This document shows positions 36,686 to 45,692 of a DNA stretch of 64,000 nucleotides, one piece after another. The stretch is from NCBI GenBank assembly GCA_963794155.1, contig CAWCCX010000022.1, forward strand, positions 56,822 to 120,821. The letters run 5' to 3'. Positions within the stretch are counted from its first letter, which is position 1; each line of letters opens with the position of its first letter. The notes beneath the pieces were generated by a model. The model had not been told where the DNA came from and made no database searches. It saw nothing but the letters and a program-made list of their open reading frames with translations. This stretch comes from Roseiarcus sp963794155 (lineage in GTDB: Bacteria; Pseudomonadota; Alphaproteobacteria; Rhizobiales; Beijerinckiaceae). Made by a program: the position numbers and the translations under genes.

Positions 36686-37194
36686 AGCCGCCCCTGCTGG
36701 GAGGCATTGTGGCGTCGGTCGTCGTCCTTATTGACCAAATCGCCAAAATTGGAATCCTGTCGCGCTCGGACCAACTGGCGGTCGATTCCACGCCGTTGAC
36801 GCCGTTCCTCGATCTGACCCTGCGGTGGAACCGCGGCATTTCATTCAGCTTCTTCGACCGCGAATCTGCCTCGGCACAAACGATTCTTCTCTCTGTGACC
36901 TTTGCGGCGATCGTCTTGCTCGGGTGGTGGTTGCTTCGATCCCGATCCGCCTTGCCCGCCGCCGGACTTGGGCTCATCATCGGCGGCGCACTCGGGAATG
37001 CGATCGACCGTATCGCTCATGGCGCCGTCGTCGACTACCTCGACCTGCACGCCTTTGGCCGTCACTTCTTCGTCTTCAATGTCGCCGATGCGGCCATCAA
37101 CATCGGGGTGGCGCTGCTGATTTTTGACCTGTTGCCCATCCCTGGCGCGCCGGACAGCCGGAACAACGAGAGCCCGCGTCATGGCGCAAGCTGA
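36682..37194 (+). CDS. lspA: Lipoprotein signal peptidase
   Basis: LspA removes the signal peptide of prolipoproteins in the inner membrane. From GTG 36682 (GTGA overlap with ileS) the product is 170 residues with four spans. Catalytic aspartates are in GALGNAIDRIAHGAVVDYL and FNVADAAINIGV. A longer open frame from 36295 lies within ileS and is a shadow. The short hydrophilic C-terminus overlaps the extended frame of the next gene. Confidence 0.95.
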   Translation: MKPPLLGGIVASVVVLIDQIAKIGILSRSDQLAVDSTPLTPFLDLTLRWNRGISFSFFDRESASAQTILLSVTFAAIVLLGWWLLRSRSALPAAGLGLIIGGALGNAIDRIAHGAVVDYLDLHAFGRHFFVFNVADAAINIGVALLIFDLLPIPGAPDSRNNESPRHGAS

Positions 37195-37327
37195 GGCTGT
37201 GAAATGTCGCCCATCCTCAGATACAGCTTGCCAAAGGCGCAACCGAGCGTCATCGAATAGCCGGAATTTGTCGCGAGATACGCCCGAACGGGGCTTCGGG
37301 TTGCGTCGCGGAGGGCAGGTTAGGGCG

Positions 37328-37936
37328 ATGGGTTGTGGTTTGCGATCTGCCGTGGTCGCGTTCGCGATGGCTTCGGCCAGCCTCGCCGCTTGGCCGGCCT
37401 GGGCTGGCGACGACGGTCAGGCGCCTCTCTGGCAAGGAATAGGTTCGATTTTCGGTCCGGTTATTGGAATTGGAGGATTTGGCGGGGATAAGCCCCCGCC
37501 GATCGATTACCATGAGCACGGGAAGATCGTCGTGCCGCCGAAGATGGAGTTGCCGCCTCCCGGCTCCACTGCGTCCGTCGATCCTTCTTGGCCCGTGAAC
37601 CAGGAGGTCCTGCGCCGGAAGGCGCAAAAGGATGAAGGGAAGAAAACGATCGCCGGGGTTGGCGACGCGCGTCTGCGCTATACACACCCGTTCCCCGCGA
37701 ACGCCCCCGTGACGGTTCGCGCAGTCGATCCGGAGGGAAACGAGGTGAAGTGCACCGGCTCTTGCGGATCGACGTCGAGCATGCTTAGCAACCTCAATCC
37801 ACTGAATTGGGTTGGAATGGGGGGAAAGGGGTCGGCGCCGCTCGGTCCTGAGCCCGACCGCGAATGGCTCACGGATCCGCCGAAGGGCTTTCGCGCCCCG
37901 GTCGAGCCGAGCCAACAGGGGTCGGCCTCGAACTGA
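37328..37936 (+). CDS. Secreted conserved protein of unknown function
   Basis: The gene encodes 202 residues from ATG 37328, with a signal peptide (SAVVAFAMASASLAAWPAWAGDD). The mature part is proline- and glycine-rich (GDKPPPIDYHEHGKIVVPPKMELPPPG), contains one close cysteine pair (CTGSCGS) that could form a disulfide, and has a conserved-looking segment DPSWPVNQEVLRRKAQKD. I recognise similar proteins beside lspA in related genomes but know no function. The frame upstream to 37124 overlaps lspA. Confidence 0.72.
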   Translation: MGCGLRSAVVAFAMASASLAAWPAWAGDDGQAPLWQGIGSIFGPVIGIGGFGGDKPPPIDYHEHGKIVVPPKMELPPPGSTASVDPSWPVNQEVLRRKAQKDEGKKTIAGVGDARLRYTHPFPANAPVTVRAVDPEGNEVKCTGSCGSTSSMLSNLNPLNWVGMGGKGSAPLGPEPDREWLTDPPKGFRAPVEPSQQGSASN

Positions 37937-38436
37937 GATCGGGTTTGCGCCCCCCCGTGCGTTCATGGCGATTGCGGCCCGGGAATTCGCTTGAGGGTCG
38001 AATTGCAGCTTGGCGTTCCGAGGAAAGGACGCTATTCTAAGGATAAAGGATTCGCTGCTGGCGCGAATTCTGATATATCAGTGTTCCGCCCGAACCGAAG
38101 CGAATGCTGAATAAAGGGGCGTTGGGGGCCGAGGCGCTGAAGTCACGGAAAGCGGATTAGCCGCTGAGGTACGGCCAGGCGAGGCGACCTGCGGAGGGGC
38201 TTGCCTGCAAGGAACATGGTCCGGGCGCGGCCATGAGGGCAACGCTCGCAAAGGGAATTCGCACGGGATCGGGACGAAAGCGATCGTTCGTGTCCGTACT
38301 TCGGATGCGATGAGATCAACCCATTCGAGTGACGCGAAGGCGTGAACGGCGTCTTCCCGCGCCAAATTCGAGAAAGCTTGCGCCGAAAAACGATCGGGAA
38401 GCTGTGGCTTAACCTGATGGATGTTGGGAAATCGAA
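37937..38436. other. 500-bp intergenic region without a recognised gene
   Basis: No coding sequence with family support is seen on either strand; the long leftward open frame here (38143-39288) is a shadow of the DUF4167 gene. The first half has AT-rich words (TTCTGATATATCAG near 38070), and the middle has GC-rich segments that could fold (GGCGAGGCGACCTGCGG near 38180). I compared it by eye with RNase P RNA, tmRNA and 6S RNA and saw none of their hallmark sequences. It may hold a promoter and long leader for DUF4167. Confidence 0.5.
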
Positions 38437-39408
38437 ATGAGACCAGGTCAGAATAAAAGGATGCGCGGTCGGCCGACGAACAATCGGAGAGGCCCCAATC
38501 CTTTGACGCGATCTTACGAATCGAATGGACCGGACGTCAAAATACGCGGTAACGCGCATCATGTCGCGGAGAAATATCTCCAGCTCGCAAGAGATGCCCA
38601 TACGGGCGGAGATCCGGTTGCGGCAGAGAATTATTTGCAGCATGCCGAGCATTACTTTCGGCTGATTGCGGCTGCGCAGACTGCGCAAGCGCTCGCACAG
38701 AGCGGACAACCGCGGCCGCCCGGAGAAGGAGAGGGTGACGAACTCGAGGACGATGGCGATTTCGGCGCGTTGTCGGATCGTTTCGCGTCGCCTGCGGAGC
38801 GGCAGGGCGCTTATCCGCAGCCGCAACAAGGGTTTCAGGCCCAGCCGAGCGTGGCGCCGAACGCCCCCCAGCCTTATGCCGAGCGGCCTCCTTACGAGGG
38901 CGAGCGCCAGGGTCAGAACGATCGGGCGGGTTTTCCGAATCGACAGGATCGGCAGGGCAATCGGTTTCAGGAACGAGGTCCGCGCCAGGATCGGCCGTTC
39001 GCTGACCGGACCGAAGGCTATCGCGACAATCGGCAGGGACGCGACGGTCGTCCGCGGGATTTTCGGCCATACCGCGATTCCCAGCCCCATTCGGCGAGGG
39101 ACGTTGGCGCCGAGGGCGCAGCGCAGCCAGGGCTTCCGTCCTTCATAACCGCGAGCCCGAGGCCCAACGCCGCGGACCCGGCCGCTGGCGCGCCATTTCC
39201 GGATGCGCTCGCCCCGCCCGCGCCCGCCGTCGCCCCCGAAGCCGCGCCCGTCGAGTTCGAATCGCCATCGGGCGAGACCGCCTTTCATCCGCGCGGCCGG
39301 CGCCGGCGGCTGCGGTCGCCCTATGGGTTTGGCGGAGGCGGCTCGGGCGAATCAGGCGGCCCGGACACGACCCCGGAAATCACCGACGACTCGCCAGTGT
39401 CGGAATAG
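38437..39408 (+). CDS. DUF4167 family protein, probably RNA-binding
   Basis: The 323-residue product has a conserved N-terminal ~75-residue block typical of DUF4167: basic start (RMRGRPTNNRRGPNPLTRSYESNG) and a helical part (HHVAEKYLQLARDAHTGGDPVAAENYLQHAEHYFR). The rest is a long disordered stretch rich in Arg, Gln, Asp, Gly and Pro, with repeated RDGRP, QDR and GYRDNRQ units, resembling RNA-binding low-complexity tails. Function is unproven. The last 29 bp overlap the convergent receiver gene. Confidence 0.85.
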   Translation: MRPGQNKRMRGRPTNNRRGPNPLTRSYESNGPDVKIRGNAHHVAEKYLQLARDAHTGGDPVAAENYLQHAEHYFRLIAAAQTAQALAQSGQPRPPGEGEGDELEDDGDFGALSDRFASPAERQGAYPQPQQGFQAQPSVAPNAPQPYAERPPYEGERQGQNDRAGFPNRQDRQGNRFQERGPRQDRPFADRTEGYRDNRQGRDGRPRDFRPYRDSQPHSARDVGAEGAAQPGLPSFITASPRPNAADPAAGAPFPDALAPPAPAVAPEAAPVEFESPSGETAFHPRGRRRRLRSPYGFGGGGSGESGGPDTTPEITDDSPVSE

Positions 39409-39802
39409 GCGCAGTTGCGGACTGGTGGCGAGCGTCGAGTGAGGCGAATTTCGCCCGCACGTGATCCGCGTCAAACGGCTTCATCATGTATTCGCTGGCT
39501 CCCGCATGCATTGCGCGGGCAATCTGGGCGACATCGTTTTCATTGAGGCAGACGATTGCCTTCGGAGCTTCTCCGCCGTGCATACGTCGCAGCTTCCTCA
39601 GGAATTCGCACCCATCGAGCGTCGGCATGCTGCCGTCAACAAATACGGCGTCGGGCATCGACATCGAGCAAATCGAAAGCCCCTGACGGACATCCGAGGC
39701 TTCGGAGATCTGCAGGTTCATGCCCTCGAGAACGCGACGGACGATTTTTCTGATCATTGTGGAGTTGTCCACCACCAGGACGTGCGGCGCCCTCATGTTC
39801 AT
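39380..39802 (-). CDS. Stand-alone response-regulator receiver protein
   Basis: This is a single receiver domain of 140 residues (HVLVVDNSTMIRKIVRRVLEG at the start, phosphorylated aspartate in DAVFVDGSMPTLDG at ~53, lysine in YMMKPFD at ~108). It lacks an output domain, like CheY or DivK. It lies 50 bp downstream of chpT in the same direction, which suggests that the two are transcribed together and that it takes part in the CtrA phosphorelay. I cannot say whether it corresponds to CpdR; its sequence is not close to the CpdR pattern I remember. Confidence 0.85.
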   Translation of the reverse strand: MNMRAPHVLVVDNSTMIRKIVRRVLEGMNLQISEASDVRQGLSICSMSMPDAVFVDGSMPTLDGCEFLRKLRRMHGGEAPKAIVCLNENDVAQIARAMHAGASEYMMKPFDADHVRAKFASLDARHQSATAPIPTLASRR

Positions 39803-39851
39803 GCTCTCTCGGTTAGCCGTTATCGGCGCCTGACGATTAACCGCCGATGCT

Positions 39852-40538
39852 TCAGATGGCGTTAAAATTAGGTTCGTTGACGTCGGCGGCGGGGGCCGGC
39901 GCCGGAACGGCGGTCAGGGTCACGGTGTCTTGCGAGACCGACACATTGAGCGTCGCTTGACACTCGCGAGCCAAAAGCGTGGTGAAATAGAGTTGAATGG
40001 AATGGCCGTCGATTGCTTCCGAGGGAAAGGCGTTGGTCAGAATGTCGGCTGCGCTGTGCGACAATCGGGCGTTCGGACCCTTGGCCTCGACGCGCATCGT
40101 GATCGGTTCCTCGCCGTCCGGAATGTCGACGGCGATGACGCCGCCGCGGGGCGCCGAGCCGGCGGCGATGAGGCACAGATTGAGCAACAGCTTCACCGAA
40201 TTTCGCGACGCCAACCGCCGCACCCCGGTCCACTGGAGAATGGTCCGGTCATTGGCGAAAACGTCCCTCGCCACCTTTTCTGCATCGCCCGTGTCGATCG
40301 TCGCGCCGAACGAGCCCGCGGCGCCGAAGGCGAGACGGCAGAATTGGAGGCGCGCCGAGGCCGAAGCCGCGCTCTTCTTGATGAGCTCCATGGCCACGGC
40401 GCGCATTTCCTCGTCCTCTTCGCCATCGAGCACTTCAAGGCCGTTGACGATCGCCCCGACCGGACTGATCACGTCGTGGCATACCCGCGAGCATAAGAGC
40501 GCGGCGAGGTCGAGCGGGCTGAGCGAGGCCAATGTCAA
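39852..40538 (-). CDS. chpT: Histidine phosphotransferase ChpT
   Basis: ChpT passes phosphate from the CckA kinase to CtrA and CpdR, controlling the alphaproteobacterial cell cycle. The dimerising helix carries the phosphorylated histidine in LLCSRVCHDVISPVGAIVNG (~20). The second half is a degenerate ATPase-like domain. TTG 40536-40538, preceded by AAGGA at 8 bp, gives 228 residues; the frame is open to 40742, but the added part is not family-like. The adjacent receiver gene and the Tad pilus genes, which CtrA controls in Caulobacter, fit this pathway. Confidence 0.9.
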   Translation of the reverse strand: MTLASLSPLDLAALLCSRVCHDVISPVGAIVNGLEVLDGEEDEEMRAVAMELIKKSAASASARLQFCRLAFGAAGSFGATIDTGDAEKVARDVFANDRTILQWTGVRRLASRNSVKLLLNLCLIAAGSAPRGGVIAVDIPDGEEPITMRVEAKGPNARLSHSAADILTNAFPSEAIDGHSIQLYFTTLLARECQATLNVSVSQDTVTLTAVPAPAPAADVNEPNFNAI

Positions 40539-40763
40539 GCGGCTGATCCTTATGTTCGAGATCGGCCTTTTGGCGGAGAGACGGGCCGTGCCGCCACGCG
40601 TAGGCCGTTCGATTGCCTGTCTATCCGATTCGCTCACTCGTCGCGACGCGGACTCGCAAATCCGCGAAGATGAACCCACATTGGCGCTGCCAGGGGCTGG
40701 GAAGCGCAGGTCATCGCGAACTGCGGACCCGTTGTCCGGCATTGGCCGAAGGGCTTTCGAGCC

Positions 40764-41642
40764 ATGCTTTCAGACCAGAGAGGCGTCGTGAACCCGGCTC
40801 CTCGGCATCCGAATCCATTCGCGCTCGATCGCTGCCGCCGCGACGACATTGCTTTGTTTCTCGCCGAGGCCGCGCTTGCCGCCGGTCCGGCGGTGATGGA
40901 GGAATACGAGCGCGGCTGCGACGTCGTCGCGAAGAAAGACGGCAGCCCGGTCACTGCGGCCGATCATCGCGCCGAAGCGATCATCTGCGATCATCTGACG
41001 CGCATCGCGCCCTCGCCGCCGATATGCGCCGAAGAGTCGACGGCGGCCGGAGCGCCGATCTGCGCCGCCGGGCGCTTCCTGCTCGTGGATCCGCTCGATG
41101 GAACGCGCGAATTCCTGGCGCACAACGGTGAATTCACGATCAATGTGGCGCTGATCGAGGGCGGCGCCCCGATCGCCGGCGCGGTCTATGCGCCGGCGAT
41201 CGACCGGCTATGGATTGGGGGCGATGCAGCCTTCGTCTGCGAAACCCGTCTCGGCGCGCCATTGCCGGAAGAAGGACGATGGCAGCGAATCCGGACCCGT
41301 CGCGCGCCCTCGAGCCTGATCGCGTTGGTCAGCCGCTCGCATGCCGACCCGGAGTCGGAATCCTTCCTGAACAGATTGCCGGCGGCCGAGACCCGCCGCG
41401 CAGGCTCGTCGCTGAAATTCTGTCTCATCGCCGAAGGCATGGGCGACGTCTATCCCCGTTTCGCGCCGACAATGGAATGGGATACCGCTGCCGGCGACGC
41501 CGTGCTGCGCGCCGCCGGCGGCGTCGTACTCGATTCCGCCGGAATGCCGCTTGCCTATGGCAAGGTCGATCGCGGTCTGCGCAACGGATCCTTCGTCGCC
41601 TGGGGCGACGCGGCGGCGGCCAAACGATTTGGACATTGTTAA
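40764..41642 (+). CDS. cysQ: 3'(2'),5'-bisphosphate nucleotidase CysQ
   Basis: CysQ removes the 3'-phosphate from PAP formed in sulfate assimilation. It is a lithium-sensitive inositol-phosphatase fold protein with metal ligands in PICAEEST (~93), LLVDPLDGTREF (~112) and MEWDTAAGDAVL (~237). ATG 40764 gives 292 residues; GTG 40788 has a better ribosome-binding site (AGAGAGG, 4 bp away) and may be the true start, giving 284. It is divergent from chpT. Confidence 0.9.
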   Translation: MLSDQRGVVNPAPRHPNPFALDRCRRDDIALFLAEAALAAGPAVMEEYERGCDVVAKKDGSPVTAADHRAEAIICDHLTRIAPSPPICAEESTAAGAPICAAGRFLLVDPLDGTREFLAHNGEFTINVALIEGGAPIAGAVYAPAIDRLWIGGDAAFVCETRLGAPLPEEGRWQRIRTRRAPSSLIALVSRSHADPESESFLNRLPAAETRRAGSSLKFCLIAEGMGDVYPRFAPTMEWDTAAGDAVLRAAGGVVLDSAGMPLAYGKVDRGLRNGSFVAWGDAAAAKRFGHC

Positions 41643-41727
41643 CGCGCCGTCAACGCGGCCTCGTTATGGTTGCGACAACAGCGGAGCCCCGGCTTCCCTT
41701 GGCGTCGCGACCGCCGCGAGGAGACTC

Positions 41728-42300
41728 ATGCAGTCAGAACTGACCCGGCGCGGATTCGTTGGCCTTGCGATCGTTAGCGCGGCTTCTTTGCCTTGGCCGG
41801 CGCGCGCGGACGTCCCGCCGACGTTCTCCCCCGACGAAATCGTCGATGATGGCCATCGCTTCTTTGGCAGTCTGTCGCGCGGGCTGGCGGAAGTGGTTCA
41901 GGAAGCCGGCCGCCGTTGGGGCCTGCCAAACGCGTATGTTCTGGGCCAGGAAGCGTCCGCCGCCTTTGTCGGCGGACTGCGCTATGGCGAAGGCAAGATG
42001 TACACGAGGAACGCCGGAGACCAGCCGATCTTTTGGCAGGGCCCGTCGGTTGGTTTCGACGCCGGCGCGGACGGCGACCGGACGATGATGCTGGTCTATA
42101 ACCTGCCGTCGACCGATTCGGTGTTCCGCCGGTTTGGCGGCGTTGACGGATCGGCATATTTTATCGGCGGCTTTGGCTTTACGGCCCTGAACTCCGACGA
42201 CATCGTGGTGGTCCCGATTCGCACCGGCGTCGGCGCCCGCCTCGGCGTCAATGTGAACTACCTGAAATTCACCCAGCGTGCGACCTGGAATCCGTTCTGA
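41728..42300 (+). CDS. DUF1134 family exported protein (EipA-like)
   Basis: The product is 190 residues from ATG 41728 with a GAGGAG site. The N-terminus LTRRGFVGLAIVSAASLPW has a twin-arginine-like RRGF motif followed by a cleavable hydrophobic core, so periplasmic export (possibly by Tat) is likely. The conserved DUF1134 body is visible (GKMYTRNAGDQPIFWQGPSVGFDAG, and GVNVNYLKFT near the end). The family includes Brucella EipA, needed for envelope integrity; transfer of that role is by homology only. Confidence 0.85.
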   Translation: MQSELTRRGFVGLAIVSAASLPWPARADVPPTFSPDEIVDDGHRFFGSLSRGLAEVVQEAGRRWGLPNAYVLGQEASAAFVGGLRYGEGKMYTRNAGDQPIFWQGPSVGFDAGADGDRTMMLVYNLPSTDSVFRRFGGVDGSAYFIGGFGFTALNSDDIVVVPIRTGVGARLGVNVNYLKFTQRATWNPF

Positions 42301-42384
42301 CGATTCATAATCCCGAGGCGGGAGCGGAGATGCTGCTCCGCATTGACCGAATATTAACGCTCGCTACTCGAAATTAGAAACGAT

Positions 42385-42630
42385 TTGAACAATCGATTCT
42401 CAATTTTGGGCGCTGCCGTGAATGACCTCATCCGCTTCCAACCGGCGAAACGGCCCCATCGTTCGGGCGCCGATCCCGGCGGCGCACAGATCCTGTTCTT
42501 CACTGGCGTGCGCTATCAGCGGATGAGCGAGGAGGGATGCGCGCCCGCGCCGCAAGCGTCCTGCGCCGCCCAGCGACAGGGCAAAGACGGCGGCCGAGGC
42601 GGCGGAAGCGGTCGCACGCGCCGGCGCTAA
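42385..42630 (+). CDS. Small conserved protein with AQILFFTGVRY motif
   Basis: The frame encodes at most 81 residues from TTG 42385; a GTG at 42418 is an equally good start. The central GGAQILFFTGVRYQRM matches a motif I recall in short hypothetical proteins of Rhizobiales. The ends are low complexity (Pro/Ala, then Gly/Arg). There is no signal peptide and no known function. It lies between the DUF1134 gene and the serC leader. It is kept because the core motif is recurrent; the boundaries are uncertain. Confidence 0.55.
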   Translation: MNNRFSILGAAVNDLIRFQPAKRPHRSGADPGGAQILFFTGVRYQRMSEEGCAPAPQASCAAQRQGKDGGRGGGSGRTRRR

Positions 42631-42685
42631 CCGCGCGGCGGGCGCAACGCCCGACTTGCCGCCATTCGACGATTGCGCTATGAGC

Positions 42686-42740
42686 CGCGGCGGGACACCT
42701 CTCCCCAACGAGAGGCGCCCATCTGAAAGGATGGCACAAG
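42686..42740 (+). ncRNA. serC leader RNA motif (cis-regulatory)
   Basis: Directly before the serC start are two consecutive hairpins: CCTCT (42698-42702) pairs with AGAGG (42711-42715), and CCATC (42719-42723) pairs with GATGG (42730-42734). The second loop and 3' arm contain the AAAGGATGG ribosome-binding site. This matches the alphaproteobacterial serC motif described upstream of serC genes, as I recall its layout. Folding of the second hairpin would occlude initiation, so it probably controls serC-serA translation. The ligand of the motif is not established. Confidence 0.75.
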
Positions 42741-43913
42741 ATGACGACCACGGCGCCCGCCGTTCGCCCTGCGAACGCGTGTTTCTCTTCCGGCCCATGC
42801 GCAAAGCGCCCCGGCTGGACCCCGACAGTTCTTCGTGACGCAACGCTCGGGCGTTCGCATCGCGCGAAGCTCGCCAAAGCCAAGCTCAAGCTCGCGATCG
42901 ACCTCACCCGCGAAGTGCTGGGCGTCCCCAACGACTATCGGATCGGCATAACGCCTGGTTCCGACACCGGCGCGTTTGAAATGGCCATGTGGTCGTTGCT
43001 CGGCGCGCGCGGCGTCGACGTCCTCGCCTGGGAAAGCTTCGGCGAGGGCTGGGTTTCAGACATCGTAAAAGAGCTCAAGCTCAAGCAGGCGAGGACGCTG
43101 AAGGCGCCCTATGGCGAATTGCCGGACCTGGCCCAGGTCAATTTCGACCACGATGTCGTGTTCGCCTGGAACGGCACGACCTCGGGGGTGCGGGTCCCCA
43201 ACGCCGACTGGATCGCGGCCGACCGCAAGGGCCTGACGCTTTGCGACGCAACGTCCGCTGCGTTCGCGCAAGCCCTCGACTGGCCCAAGCTCGACGTCAC
43301 GACCTTCTCCTGGCAGAAGGCGCTGGGGGGAGAAGCGGGGCACGGCGTCATCATCCTGAGCCCGCGTGCGGCCGAACGGCTTGAGACCCATACGCCACCA
43401 TGGCCGGTGCCAAAGGTCTTTCGCCTCACCAAGGGCGGCAAGCTGATCGAGGGCATGTTCGAGGGCGAGACCATCAACACGCCGTCCATGCTGTGCGTCG
43501 AGGATTACATCGACGCTCTTCAATGGGCGAAGTCGTTCGCTGGCCTCAAGGCTCTCATCGCGCGCGCCGACGCCAATGCGAAGACGATCGCGGATTGGGT
43601 CGACCGCACGCCATGGGTCGATTTTCTCGCCCGGGTTCCGGAGACCCGGTCGAACACCAGCGTGTGCCTGAAAGTGGTCGATCCGGCGGTCGCCGCTCTT
43701 TCCGCCGACGGCCAGGCCGCGTTCGCGAAGGCGCTGGCGGGCTTTCTCGAGAAGGAAAAGGTCGCGTTCGACATCGGGTCGTATCGGGACGCGCCGGCCG
43801 GATTGCGCATCTGGTGCGGGACGACGATCGAGGCCGCCGACGTCAGGGCGCTGACCCTTTGGCTCGATTACGCCTTCGCCGTGGAGAAGAGCAAGCTCGC
43901 TAAAGCAGCTTGA
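42741..43913 (+). CDS. serC: Phosphoserine aminotransferase
   Basis: SerC makes phosphoserine from 3-phosphohydroxypyruvate and glutamate. The 390-residue product belongs to the alphaproteobacterial branch: FSSGPCAKRPGW at the start, HRAKLAK, AWNGTTSGVRVP, the PLP lysine in TFSWQKALGGEAGHG (~194-208) and NTPSMLCVEDYIDALQW. Next is serA, 117 bp downstream, giving two consecutive enzymes of the serine pathway. The start follows the serC leader hairpins by six bases. Confidence 0.96.
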   Translation: MTTTAPAVRPANACFSSGPCAKRPGWTPTVLRDATLGRSHRAKLAKAKLKLAIDLTREVLGVPNDYRIGITPGSDTGAFEMAMWSLLGARGVDVLAWESFGEGWVSDIVKELKLKQARTLKAPYGELPDLAQVNFDHDVVFAWNGTTSGVRVPNADWIAADRKGLTLCDATSAAFAQALDWPKLDVTTFSWQKALGGEAGHGVIILSPRAAERLETHTPPWPVPKVFRLTKGGKLIEGMFEGETINTPSMLCVEDYIDALQWAKSFAGLKALIARADANAKTIADWVDRTPWVDFLARVPETRSNTSVCLKVVDPAVAALSADGQAAFAKALAGFLEKEKVAFDIGSYRDAPAGLRIWCGTTIEAADVRALTLWLDYAFAVEKSKLAKAA

Positions 43914-44030
43914 ATGTTGACTTCGGGAGCCCGCCGAAGGCGGCTCCCTCCCGCTCCGTGATTCCGAATGGCTCCCACGCCTCAATCCGCAGCGGCCGAA
44001 CGGCCGCCCGCCAACCCGAGACATCAACCC

Positions 44031-45611
44031 ATGACTTCCCGCGTTCTCATCTCCGACAAGCTTTCGCCTGCGGCCGTCGCCATCTTCAAGGAGCGCGGGG
44101 TCGAGGTCGACGTCAAGCCTGGGCTCGACAAGGACGAGCTTGCCAAGATCATCGGCGACTATGACGGACTGGCCATTCGTTCCGCCACCAAGGTCACCGC
44201 CAAATTGTTGGAGCGCGCCTCGAAAATGAAGGTGGTTGGCCGCGCGGGCATCGGCGTCGATAACGTCGACATTCCCGCGGCGACCGCCAGAGGCGTCATC
44301 GTGATGAACACGCCGTTCGGCAATTCGATCACCACCGCCGAGCATGCGATCGCGCTGATGTTCGCGCTCGCTCGGCAGATCCCGACCGCTGACGTCTCGA
44401 CCCAGGCGGGAAAGTGGGAAAAGAACCGCTTCATGGGGGTTGAGCTAACCGGCAAGACGCTCGGCGTCATCGGGTGCGGAAATATCGGCTCGATCGTCGC
44501 CTCGCGCGGCCTGGGATTGAAGATGCGGGTCGTCGCCTTCGATCCGTTCCTGAGCCCCGAGCGCGCCGCCGAGATCGGGGTCGAAAAGCTCGAATTGAAC
44601 GAGCTTCTGGCGCGCGCCGACTTCATCACCCTGCACACGCCGTTGACGACGCAGACGCGCAACATTCTCTCAGGCGAAAATCTGGCGAAGACCAAGACGG
44701 GGGTGCGCATCATCAATTGCGCCCGCGGCGGCCTCGTCGACGAAGTCGCCCTGCGCGCCGCCCTCGACAGCGGCCATGTCGCCGGCGCGGCGTTCGACGT
44801 TTTCACCGAGGAGCCGGCGACGACGAACCCGCTGTTCGGTCATCCAAACTTCATCGCCACCCCGCATCTGGGAGCCTCCACCAACGAAGCGCAGGAGAAT
44901 GTCGCGCTTCAGGTCGCCGAACAGATGTCGGACTATTTGACCCGCGGCGCGATCTCGAACGCCCTCAACTTTCCGTCGATCACCGCCGAGGAGGCCCCAA
45001 AGCTCAAACCGTTCATCGCCCTGGCGGAGGGCCTCGGCTCGTTCGCCGGCCAGCTCACCCAGGCGCCGATCCAGAAGGTCACGATCACCTATGAGGGCGC
45101 GGTCGCCGAACTGAAGGTCAAGGCGTTGACGTCGGCTGCGATCGCCGGCCTGCTCCGGCCATCTTTGGGCGACGTCAATGTCGTGTCCGCGCCGACGGTC
45201 GCCGCCCATCGCGGGATCGTGGTCGAGGAAATGACCCGTGCAGCGGAAGGCGACTACGAAAGCTTCATCACGCTCACCGTCGCGACGGCGGAGCAGTCGC
45301 GCGCCATCGGCGGAACCGTCTTTCACGACGGCAAGCCGCGCATCCTTTCGATCAAGGGGATCAAGGTGGATGCGGAGTTCACCCCGTCGATGATCTATGT
45401 GACGAACGAAGACAAGCCGGGCTTCATCGGCCGCTTCGCGAGTTGCCTCGGCGATGCGGGGGTCAATATTGCGACATTTGCGCTTGGGCGCGACGAACCG
45501 GGCGGTTCAGCGATCGCGCTCGTCTCGATCGACGGCGCCGCGCCGCCCGAGGTCATCGCGAAAGTGAGCAAGATCAAGGGAGTGCGTCAGGCGGCCGCCT
45601 TGCACTTTTGA
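44031..45611 (+). CDS. serA: D-3-phosphoglycerate dehydrogenase
   Basis: SerA oxidises 3-phosphoglycerate, the first step of serine synthesis. The 526-residue type I/long form has a substrate domain, the NAD loop GVIGCGNIGSIVASRG (~145), catalytic residues in NCARGGLVDE (Arg, ~231) and ATPHLGAST (His, ~280), then an intervening allosteric substrate-binding domain and a C-terminal ACT domain (SMIYVTNEDKPGFIGRF). ATG 44031 is the family start; the frame is open back to 43968. Serine feedback through the ACT domain is likely. Confidence 0.96.
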   Translation: MTSRVLISDKLSPAAVAIFKERGVEVDVKPGLDKDELAKIIGDYDGLAIRSATKVTAKLLERASKMKVVGRAGIGVDNVDIPAATARGVIVMNTPFGNSITTAEHAIALMFALARQIPTADVSTQAGKWEKNRFMGVELTGKTLGVIGCGNIGSIVASRGLGLKMRVVAFDPFLSPERAAEIGVEKLELNELLARADFITLHTPLTTQTRNILSGENLAKTKTGVRIINCARGGLVDEVALRAALDSGHVAGAAFDVFTEEPATTNPLFGHPNFIATPHLGASTNEAQENVALQVAEQMSDYLTRGAISNALNFPSITAEEAPKLKPFIALAEGLGSFAGQLTQAPIQKVTITYEGAVAELKVKALTSAAIAGLLRPSLGDVNVVSAPTVAAHRGIVVEEMTRAAEGDYESFITLTVATAEQSRAIGGTVFHDGKPRILSIKGIKVDAEFTPSMIYVTNEDKPGFIGRFASCLGDAGVNIATFALGRDEPGGSAIALVSIDGAAPPEVIAKVSKIKGVRQAAALHF

Positions 45612-45692
45612 TCGGCCGCGCCAAGATGGCCGGCGGCGCGGCCGGGGCGTCTGTCGGCCCTGACCCGCCGCCGCGAATCGAAGGACCCGTTC

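Noticed and set aside
37937..38436. RNase P RNA or tmRNA in the gap before DUF4167
   Set aside because: The universally conserved core words of both RNAs were not found.
38143..39288. 381-residue leftward open frame opposite DUF4167
   Set aside because: Low-complexity arginine/leucine composition, no motif, and the plus strand has the conserved DUF4167 block.
43056..44345. 429-residue leftward frame across serC and serA
   Set aside because: Both plus-strand genes are certain; the frame crosses their boundary and has no recognisable domain.
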